A stretch of DNA of 11,256 nucleotides from Actinomycetota bacterium. GTDB lineage: Bacteria > Actinomycetota > Thermoleophilia > Gaiellales > Gaiellaceae. Shown one piece after another: positions 6,174 to 11,256 of the stretch; the stretch's first letter is position 1; the number at the start of each line of letters is the position of its first letter. Both the position numbers and the translations under genes were made by a program. The notes under the pieces were generated by a model. It saw only the letters and a program-made list of their open reading frames with translations. It did not search any database and had not been told where the DNA came from. The stretch covers positions 1-11,256 of the forward strand of contig VGCB01000029.1 of assembly GCA_016870235.1 (NCBI GenBank), in the 5' to 3' direction.

Positions 6174-6761
6174 TGCCCGACCCGCCGCGCGATCACACGC
6201 GCTACCCACCACGTCCGGCAGCCGACGACGCCCTGATCGAAGCCGTCGGCAGGCCTCCTCCACGATCTCCGCGTAGCTCGCAGTCGCCTCCTCGAGCGTC
6301 TCTCCGACGAGCCCGACAAGCCACGACCGGCGTTCGCCGTACGAGCACCAGTCGTAGTGCTCCGGATGAGACGCGAGACCCGCCGCGACCGGGTTGAGGT
6401 CGACGTACAGCGCGGTCTGAAGCAGCTGGTTCCCGTTGAGGATGCGCTTCGACCAAAAGCGCGGGACGAAGAGCGGGCCGGCGCCGCCGTGGCGGAGGTG
6501 GAAGCGACGGGCATGCGCGCCAAGCAGCCGCTTCATGCCAACGCCGAGGTTCGGCTCGAGCGTCTCGGCCACGAGGTGGAGGTGGGTGTCGAGGACGCTC
6601 CAGGCGAGGAGGTTCCAGCGGTGCTCGGCCGCGACCTCGAAGAGCTTCGTGACGAGCGCACGACGGTCGCGGTCATCGAGGACGATGCGTCGGCCTTCGA
6701 TCGCCTTCGGCACCGCATGGTGGACCGCATTGGGTGCTTCGTAGCGCGAGCGTCTCGGCAC
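6162..6761 (-). CDS. REP-associated tyrosine transposase (RAYT, IS200-like Y1 family)
   Basis: A 199-aa member of the HUH/Y1 transposase superfamily (Transposase_17 type). The histidine pair is visible as 'SVLDTHLHLVAE' with His60 and His62. The conserved later block 'TALYVDLNPVAAGL' (116-129) followed by YDWCSYG (136-142) matches the YIxLNPVRAGL...WxWSSY pattern of RAYTs. Tyr119 is in that block; which tyrosine is catalytic is not certain by eye. In known systems these single-strand nucleases bind and cut REP hairpins. The start is GTG at 6761, with no proper ribosome site but a promoter placed for a leaderless transcript. A basic C-terminal extension (CRRLRSGRRR, 171-180) follows the core. 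The gene ends inside palindrome copy 3, giving an Ala-Ala-Ser-Gly tail, and runs convergently to the barrel-protein gene. It appears intact. Confidence 0.92.
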   Translation of the reverse strand: MPRRSRYEAPNAVHHAVPKAIEGRRIVLDDRDRRALVTKLFEVAAEHRWNLLAWSVLDTHLHLVAETLEPNLGVGMKRLLGAHARRFHLRHGGAGPLFVPRFWSKRILNGNQLLQTALYVDLNPVAAGLASHPEHYDWCSYGERRSWLVGLVGETLEEATASYAEIVEEACRRLRSGRRRLPDVVGSACDRAAGRAASG

Positions 6762-6767
6762 CCTTCG

Positions 6768-6796
6768 AGGGTAGATAGTGTCGTCATGACTGACAA
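6768..6796 (-). promoter_or_regulatory. Promoter of the transposase gene, probably leaderless
   Basis: On the minus strand, TTGTCA (6791-6796) and TACCCT (6768-6773) are separated by exactly 17 bases. The -10 ends six bases before the GTG at 6761, so transcription should start at or next to the start codon. A near-palindrome, TGTC-GTCATGAC-T-GACA (6779-6795 on the + strand), covers the spacer and most of the -35 and could be an operator. Confidence 0.6.
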
Positions 6797-6831
6797 TTGA
6801 CCATTTCGGACACCTGCCCGCCTCGGGCTGA

Positions 6832-6855
6832 CGCGTCTGGCTGAAGCCAGACGCG
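6832..6855 (-). repeat. REP palindrome copy 4
   Basis: Arms CGCGTCTGGCT (6832-6842) and AGCCAGACGCG (6845-6855) with a GA centre. On the minus strand the foot reads TTTTC rather than CTTC. It is the left half of the second inverted doublet, between the transposase promoter and copy 5, and lies in no gene. Confidence 0.9.
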
Positions 6856-6872
6856 GAAAACCGACCCGCTTC

Positions 6873-6896
6873 CGCGTCTGGCTTCAGCCAGACGCG
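6873..6896 (+). repeat. REP palindrome copy 5 (contains stop of LLM gene)
   Basis: Arms at 6873-6883 and 6886-6896 with a TC centre, preceded by CTTC (6869-6872). On the minus strand the TGA at 6884-6886 is the stop codon of the LLM oxidoreductase gene, whose last codons are in the right arm. Confidence 0.9.
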
Positions 6897-7798
6897 TTCG
6901 GAGCGACGCCGGCGTGGCGAACGACCTCAGCGAACGCGGCCACGCTCTCGACCTGCTCCGCCGCGTCGCGTCCCGCGAGCTGCGGCGCGAGCCAGGTGAC
7001 GCCCATCGCCGCGAGCGCCTGCAGCTCCTCGATCGCCTGCGAGCGATCGGTCAGCCAGCGCGGGAAGGGCCGGCAGAGGCAGACGTCGAGCGGCTCCGAC
7101 CGTCCCTCCCGCTCCGCCGCCTCGCGGAGCAGCGCGATCTTCCCCGGCAGCACGTCGAGGTCCATCGGCGACGTCGTCGTGTCGCGGGAGCGCGCGGCGG
7201 TCACCTCGAACGGCGCCCAGCCGTCGAACGAGCGGGCAGCGCTCTCGATCGCCTGCCGGCTGTTGCCGCCGCGCCAGAGCGGCGGCTGCGGCGAGGTCAC
7301 CGGCCGCGGCAGCATCACGTTCCCGTCCGCCCGGTACCCCTCGCCCTCGAAGCGCACGGGCTCGCCCGTCCAGGCGGCACGCATCGCCGCCACTCCCTCC
7401 TCGACGAGCGCCGCGCGCCGCTCGAAGTCGGCGCCGAGCGCGTCGAACTCCCTCCGCATGTAGCCCGCTCCGACCGCCGCGATCGCGCGACCGCGCGAGA
7501 CGACGTCGACCGTCCCGAGCAGCCGCGCCGTGAGGAAGGGATTGCGGTACGGCAGCACGATGAGGTTGACGTGCAGACCGACGCGCTCGGTGGCGGCCGC
7601 GACGAAGCCGAGCAGCACGAACGGGTCGATCGCCTGGTGCCCCGCCTTCCCCTTCTCCACGTACGGGAACGGGTGGTCGGTCACCCAGACGGCGTCGAGC
7701 CCGGCGCTCTCGACCGCGCGCGCGACCTCGAGGTACCCGTCGACCTCCGCCGGGTCGTTGCCGCCGGATGGGTAGGGAAGGCTGATCGAGAAGCGCAT
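6884..7798 (-). CDS. LLM class flavin-dependent (probably F420) oxidoreductase
   Basis: A 304-aa TIM-barrel protein of the bacterial luciferase-like family. Diagnostic parts are the N-terminal strand MRFSISLPYP, 'AVESAGLDAVWVTDHPFPYV' (28-47, with the TDH that in F420-dependent members contacts the cofactor), 'RVGLHVNLIVLPYRNPFLTA' (72-91) and 'SRGRAIAAVGAGYMRREFDA' (101-120), followed by 'PPLWRGGNSRQAIESAARSF' (172-191). The pattern is closest to F420-dependent members; FMN use cannot be excluded. It would carry out hydride transfer or monooxygenation on an unknown substrate. The ATG lies 9 bases after the stop of the upstream flavoprotein gene, with only a weak AGG site, so it is co-transcribed and likely coupled. 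The C terminus ends in Asn-Ala-Ser-Gly within palindrome copy 5. Confidence 0.9.
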   Translation of the reverse strand: MRFSISLPYPSGGNDPAEVDGYLEVARAVESAGLDAVWVTDHPFPYVEKGKAGHQAIDPFVLLGFVAAATERVGLHVNLIVLPYRNPFLTARLLGTVDVVSRGRAIAAVGAGYMRREFDALGADFERRAALVEEGVAAMRAAWTGEPVRFEGEGYRADGNVMLPRPVTSPQPPLWRGGNSRQAIESAARSFDGWAPFEVTAARSRDTTTSPMDLDVLPGKIALLREAAEREGRSEPLDVCLCRPFPRWLTDRSQAIEELQALAAMGVTWLAPQLAGRDAAEQVESVAAFAEVVRHAGVAPNASG

Positions 7799-7807
7799 GC
7801 GACGAAC

Positions 7808-9739
7808 CTACTGCACCCGAGCGAGGATCGTCTCGGCGGCCGCTCGTCCTTCGCTGATCGCGTGCGAGACCCGGCGCGGCACGACCGCGTCCCCGATCGA
7901 GAGGACGAGCGAACCAGGAGGCAGCGTCACGTCGAGCGGACGTGCGCGTCGCTCCCCGACGACCACCACCCGATCGGCAGTGAGTCGCTCCGCCGCCCCG
8001 GTCAGCCGATGCCGCAGCTCGAGACCGCCCGGCTCGATCGACACCGGCACCAGGAACCCCCGAACGTCGATCGCCGAACCGGCGAGCCGCTCGAGGAGCT
8101 GGAAGCGGCTCTCGGCGGGGATCCCGTTCGCGAACGAGCCCGACGGCGTCAAGACGGTGACGCGCGCGCCAACGACGACGGCCGTCTCGACGGCGCTCAC
8201 GCACGGCCACCAGCCGAAGCCGTCGTCGACCACGACCACGTGCGCGGCGCCGGCGAGACCGTCCGTCAGGGCCCCTGTCGAAGAGAGCACGCCGTCCAGG
8301 CCGACGTGCTCGACCGCGCCCGTCGCCACCACGACCGCGTCGGCGTCCGCCACCGTCGCCTCGGCGACGGCGCCGAGAAGCGTCTGGACGCCGGCCGCCT
8401 CGAGCGCGGACTCGTAGAACCCCACGAGCGCCAGCCATCCCTTCCGGTTCGGCGCGCTCGCCGCGGTCAGCAGGGCGCCGCCGAGCCGATCGCCCCTCTC
8501 CACGAGCGCCACCTCGACCCGGCCGGAGCGTGCGAGCGCGAGAGCGCACTCGAGGCCGCCCGGCCCGCCGCCGACGACCACCACGCGGCGGCCGCCAGGG
8601 CCCTCCTGGAGGACGTGCGCCTCGCCGGGCCGCCGGGTCTCACCGTGCGGTGCGAGATCGGGGTTCACCGCGCAGAAGACGCGAGGGGTGAACGAGCGGC
8701 AGTCCTCCAGGCAGCCGACGCACGGCCGGATCTCGGCGTCGCGCCCCTCGACGAGCTTGCCGGCGACGTCGGCGTCGGCGAGGAACGCCCGCGCCATGCC
8801 GACGAGATCGACGCCTGCGGCGAGCGCCGCCTCGATCTCCGACGCCGTGCGGAAGCCCTGGCAGACGAGAAGCGGGACGTCGACGGCCGCGCGGAGCGCC
8901 GAGATCCCGGCGAGGAGCGGCGGCCGCTCCATCGCCATGTCGCGCACGTAGTTCCCGCGCACACCGAGGGTGACGTCGGCGAAGTCGACGGGCGCCACGG
9001 CGGCGAGGTGTCCGAGCACGGCCGCAATCGACTCGAGCCCGAGGTCGGACCAGCGCTCCTCGTCCGAGACCCGAAGACCGACGACGGCGTGCGGGTCGAG
9101 CGCCCGGATCCCCTCCACGATCTCGACGAGGGCGCGTGCCCGCCCGGCCAGGTCGCCGCCGTAGCGGTCGCCTCGCAGGTTCGTTTCGGTCGAGAGGAGC
9201 TGCGCGAGGAGGTACCCGTGCGCCGCATGGAGCTCGACCCCGTCGAACCCTGCCTCGAGCACGTGCGCCGCGGCGTCGACGAACGCCCGGACGACCGCCG
9301 CGACCTCGTCCTCGGCGAGCACCCGGGCGAGAGTCGGCTCGCGCGGCGACCGCACCGCCGAGACGCCGACCGGCGCCAGCCAGAGCGGCGAGCCGGTCGT
9401 CTCGCGGCCGAGATGGAGGAGCTGCTGGATCGCGACCGCCCCTCCCGCCAGGATCGCCTCGGCGCGCGCGCGGAGCCCCGGGATCGCCTCGCGCCGGTAG
9501 GCCTCCGTGCGCGTGCGGCCACGATAGGTCGACTCGGGCGCGACGACCGTGCCGCCGGGAATCGCCATCGCCGCGCCGCCGTCAGCGAGCCGCCGCCAGT
9601 ACTCGGCGTCGCCCGCGACCGGGAGCCCGTCGATCGCGAGCCCCGTCGAGTGGGCGGTGGCGACGAGCCGGTTCCGGAGCTCGTGCCGCCCGAGGCGAAA
9701 CGGCGTCGCGAGCGCTCTCGGTGCCGGCTCGGCCGCCAT
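7808..9739 (-). CDS. Old-yellow-enzyme/2,4-dienoyl-CoA reductase-like FMN/FAD/4Fe-4S oxidoreductase
   Basis: A 643-aa protein with the layout of 2,4-dienoyl-CoA reductase (FadH type) and trimethylamine dehydrogenase relatives. Residues about 10-335 form an FMN-binding old-yellow-enzyme barrel: 'LRNRLVATAHSTGLA' (21-35), 'AIQQLLHLGRE' (103-113), and 'ELHAAHGYLLAQLLSTETNL' (169-188) with His171 and His174, then RGDRYGG. A cysteine cluster Cys340-x2-Cys343-x3-Cys347-x8-Cys356, followed by AVNP, would hold one 4Fe-4S cluster. Residues from about 385 form the NAD(P)H/FAD part, beginning with VVVVGGGPGGLECA and ending with a 'SIGDAVVPRRVSHAISEGRA' segment (614-633). It would pass electrons from NAD(P)H to an enoyl, enone or amine-type substrate; the substrate is unknown. 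It is the first gene of a two-gene operon with the LLM oxidoreductase and is divergent from the SnoaL-like gene. Confidence 0.92.
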   Translation of the reverse strand: MAAEPAPRALATPFRLGRHELRNRLVATAHSTGLAIDGLPVAGDAEYWRRLADGGAAMAIPGGTVVAPESTYRGRTRTEAYRREAIPGLRARAEAILAGGAVAIQQLLHLGRETTGSPLWLAPVGVSAVRSPREPTLARVLAEDEVAAVVRAFVDAAAHVLEAGFDGVELHAAHGYLLAQLLSTETNLRGDRYGGDLAGRARALVEIVEGIRALDPHAVVGLRVSDEERWSDLGLESIAAVLGHLAAVAPVDFADVTLGVRGNYVRDMAMERPPLLAGISALRAAVDVPLLVCQGFRTASEIEAALAAGVDLVGMARAFLADADVAGKLVEGRDAEIRPCVGCLEDCRSFTPRVFCAVNPDLAPHGETRRPGEAHVLQEGPGGRRVVVVGGGPGGLECALALARSGRVEVALVERGDRLGGALLTAASAPNRKGWLALVGFYESALEAAGVQTLLGAVAEATVADADAVVVATGAVEHVGLDGVLSSTGALTDGLAGAAHVVVVDDGFGWWPCVSAVETAVVVGARVTVLTPSGSFANGIPAESRFQLLERLAGSAIDVRGFLVPVSIEPGGLELRHRLTGAAERLTADRVVVVGERRARPLDVTLPPGSLVLSIGDAVVPRRVSHAISEGRAAAETILARVQ

Positions 9740-9745
9740 CGTGAG

Positions 9746-9751
9746 ACACTA
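9746..9751 (-). promoter_or_regulatory. -10 element (TAGTGT) of a probable leaderless promoter
   Basis: On the minus strand TAGTGT fits TANNNT and ends six bases before the ATG at 9739, the same spacing as before the transposase and hydratase genes. No convincing -35 is present. A GGAGGG further upstream is about 15 bases from the ATG, too far for a ribosome site. The element is in the 42-base divergent gap to the SnoaL-like gene. Confidence 0.4.
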
Positions 9752-9781
9752 ACGCCCTCCCGAACCAGATCGGAGGTGGAG

Positions 9782-10588
9782 GTGCTCGAGCACGAGGTGA
9801 GAGAGACGGTCGCGGGCGCCGCCCCGCCGGGCCCGGTCGCAGGCCTGCTCGCATCGCTCGCCGGCGGGCAACCCGACGTCTCCGCCTTCGCGACCGACGC
9901 CTGGTACGCCTACGGCGCCGACCGCGAGAGCGAGGTCGTCCCGCGCACCGTCGCGACCGGCCGCGACGCGATCGCCGCCGCGATCGCCGACGATCTCTCG
10001 CTCCCGTCACACGCGCCCGAGGCGCTCGCCTGCGTGACGAGCGTGACTGACTGCCTGCTGGAGGGACGGCTCGTCGACCGCGCGACCGGCGGAACCGCGG
10101 CGACGTTCGCCTGGAGCCTCCAGCTGGACGAGAGCGGGTTGATCGCGCGCGCGCTCACCTACCGCTGCACGCCGGTCGAGCCGTCCGCCTCCTGGGCCGC
10201 CCCGGCACCCTGCGCCCACGACGCGCGCGCCGCCGTCGACGGCTACTTCGCCGACCTCGACGCCGCCCGTCTCGAAGAAGCAGCGGCGTGGTTCTCGGAC
10301 GACGTCCTCTACTCGCACCCGCCCTACTGGCCCGGCGCGCCGCGTGCCGAGTTCCGCGGCATGGCCGAGCTCCTCGACGGCTTCCACAAGCGCGGCCCGC
10401 GAACGAACCGGCACGAGATCAGCGCCTGCCTGCAGAGCGGCGCCGAGTGCCTGATCGAGGGCTACTCCCACAAGCCCGAGCATGGCACGAGCGGGCAGTT
10501 CGTCTCGAGCCTCACGCTCGACGGCGACGGCCGGATCCGGCGCTACGTGGCGCTCTACTGCGAGCCGGCGGTCGGGCGTCGGCCGTGA
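9782..10588 (+). CDS. Tandem SnoaL/NTF2-like domain protein
   Basis: A 268-aa protein. The frame is open far upstream, but that part is antisense to the flavoprotein gene; GTG 9782 is chosen because GGAGG (9772-9776) lies 5 bases before it. Another in-frame GTG at 9776 overlaps that site. Two similar cone-fold domains can be seen: residues about 20-132 (DVSAFATDAWYAYGADR... through LDESGLIARALTYRCTP) and about 148-262 ('AVDGYFADLDAARLEEAAAW', DDVLYSHPPYWPG, EFRGMAELLDGF, then LDGDGRIRRYVALYCEP). The second is the clearer SnoaL-like copy. Such domains serve as cyclases, isomerases, hydratases or simple ligand-binding modules; no catalytic residue can be assigned. The stop overlaps the next start (GTGA), so it is coupled to the TIM-barrel gene. 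Confidence 0.85.
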   Translation: MLEHEVRETVAGAAPPGPVAGLLASLAGGQPDVSAFATDAWYAYGADRESEVVPRTVATGRDAIAAAIADDLSLPSHAPEALACVTSVTDCLLEGRLVDRATGGTAATFAWSLQLDESGLIARALTYRCTPVEPSASWAAPAPCAHDARAAVDGYFADLDAARLEEAAAWFSDDVLYSHPPYWPGAPRAEFRGMAELLDGFHKRGPRTNRHEISACLQSGAECLIEGYSHKPEHGTSGQFVSSLTLDGDGRIRRYVALYCEPAVGRRP

Positions 10589-11256
10589 ACGTGTTCTCGA
10601 TCCCGACGCTGCTCTGGCGCGAGCGGCCTCCGAGCAGCGGGCCGCCGATCGCGCGCCACTCCCTGGAGACGATCGCCGACGCGGCGCGCGACGCCGGCTT
10701 CGAGGCGATCGGCATCGACGACGCGACGGTCGGCTCGCGCGACCCGACGGACGTCGCGTGCGTGCTCCGTGAGCGGGGCCTCCGCTGCACGGACGTGGGC
10801 ATCCTCTTCCTCGGCCGCTCCCGCACGCTCGCCGAGGCCGAGCGGCTGGCCCAGCTCGCCGGGGCGACCGGCGCGACCGCTTGCATCGCCGTTACCGGCA
10901 AGCCCTACGAGCGCGCGACGCTCGTCGCGGAGCTCCGCGCCTGCGGCGACATCCTCCGGCGCGGCGGCGCGCGGCTCGCCCTCGAGTTCGTCCCGTACGT
11001 CCACTTGAAGACCCTCGACGAGACGATCGAGCTCTGCGAGGCGGCGGGCTGGGAGCGCTGCGGCGTCCTCTTCGACACGCTGCACTTCCTGCGGAGCGGC
11101 GCTCCCTGGGAGACGCTCCGGGCGATGCGCGGCGACCAGATCGCGCTCGTGCACGCCGACGACGCGGGCGAGCCGGGCGCCGACCTCGACGAGGAGAGCC
11201 GCGGCGGCCGCCTGCCGCTCGGCGAGGGCACGTTCCCCCTTCCCGCTTTCGTCGAC
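10585..11256 (+). CDS. Sugar phosphate isomerase/epimerase-like TIM barrel, C-terminally cut by window
   Basis: A GTG start at 10585 overlaps the stop of the previous gene, and 224 codons remain open to the right edge. The pattern is that of xylose-isomerase-like TIM barrels (AP_endonuc_2 family): 'SLETIADAARDAGFEAIGID' (26-45), then strand ends carrying probable divalent-metal ligands: Glu134 in LALEFVPY, Asp164 and His167 in FDTLHFLRSG, His190 in ALVHADD, and Glu214 in LPLGEGTFP. Known relatives isomerise or epimerise sugars, inositol derivatives or hydroxypyruvate, and some act in catabolic operons on other keto acids. The substrate is not evident. At most a few dozen residues are missing if it has the usual 260-290 aa length. 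Confidence 0.88.
   Translation, partial: MNVFSIPTLLWRERPPSSGPPIARHSLETIADAARDAGFEAIGIDDATVGSRDPTDVACVLRERGLRCTDVGILFLGRSRTLAEAERLAQLAGATGATACIAVTGKPYERATLVAELRACGDILRRGGARLALEFVPYVHLKTLDETIELCEAAGWERCGVLFDTLHFLRSGAPWETLRAMRGDQIALVHADDAGEPGADLDEESRGGRLPLGEGTFPLPAFVD

Larger units (their letters stand above)
6048..6897. mobile_element. REP/RAYT island: tyrosine transposase with flanking palindrome doublets
   Basis: The transposase gene lies between an inverted palindrome doublet (copies 1 and 2, 6048-6120) plus a single copy at its own 3' end (copy 3) on the left, and a second inverted doublet (copies 4 and 5, 6831-6897) on the right. The right doublet has perfect 28-base outer arms (6831-6858 and 6870-6897). 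This layout is the classic BIME/REP arrangement around a REP-associated tyrosine transposase. Whether the whole unit moves or only the REPs spread is not shown by the sequence. Confidence 0.65.

Noticed and set aside
6357..6800. + strand open frames over the transposase gene
   Set aside because: They are antisense to a well-supported RAYT and show no protein family features.
6816..6828. Small GCCCG-CCT-CGGGC hairpin
   Set aside because: A 5-bp stem is expected by chance in such GC-rich sequence and it has no tail or positional support.
6048..6897. CRISPR-like array reading of the five palindromes
   Set aside because: Spacing is irregular, copies alternate in orientation, a transposase gene separates them and no cas genes are present.
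6914..9781. Very long + strand open frame running into the SnoaL-like gene
   Set aside because: It is antisense to the flavoprotein and LLM genes, has Arg-rich low-complexity translation typical of high-GC shadow frames, and only its part from 9782 resembles real protein.

Overview
The window is very GC-rich with GC-biased third codon positions. It encodes an F420-type luciferase-like (LLM) oxidoreductase, GTG starts, GTGA stop/start overlaps and several apparent leaderless promoters. Together these suggest a high-GC actinobacterium, possibly a soil or aquatic Thermoleophilia/Gaiellales lineage. That placement is inference; no marker gene is present.

Left part (1-2790): the C-terminal end of a zinc-type medium-chain dehydrogenase runs in from the left and stops at 194, where a 10-bp inverted repeat begins. 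Two secreted-protein genes follow on the + strand: an unrecognised protein of 346 aa with a signal peptide, and a LivK-type ABC substrate-binding protein without its transporter. Each is followed by a strong GC hairpin.

Central part (2840-6061): a tight + strand operon carries an enoyl-CoA hydratase/isomerase, an acyl-CoA carboxylase carboxyltransferase subunit (GTGA overlap), a methylmalonyl-CoA-epimerase-like VOC protein and a small dimeric-barrel protein. It looks like a catabolic acyl-CoA (de)carboxylation module, but no biotin carboxylase or biotin carrier gene is in view.

REP/RAYT island (about 6048-6897): a minus-strand REP-associated tyrosine transposase lies among five copies of a short palindrome, arranged as two inverted doublets plus one single copy. 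Three genes (the barrel protein, the transposase and the LLM oxidoreductase) take their stop codon from the centre of a palindrome copy, in the same frame, so all three proteins end in Ala-Ser-Gly. This is the most unusual feature of the window.

Right part (6884-11256): a minus-strand operon encodes an old-yellow-enzyme/2,4-dienoyl-CoA reductase-like flavoprotein followed by the LLM oxidoreductase. Divergent to it is a + strand pair: a protein with two tandem SnoaL/NTF2-like domains and a sugar-phosphate-isomerase-like TIM barrel cut by the right edge. These families fit oxidative breakdown of organic compounds, but no substrate can be named. There is no gene-free stretch above 300 bases; the longest is 195-386.
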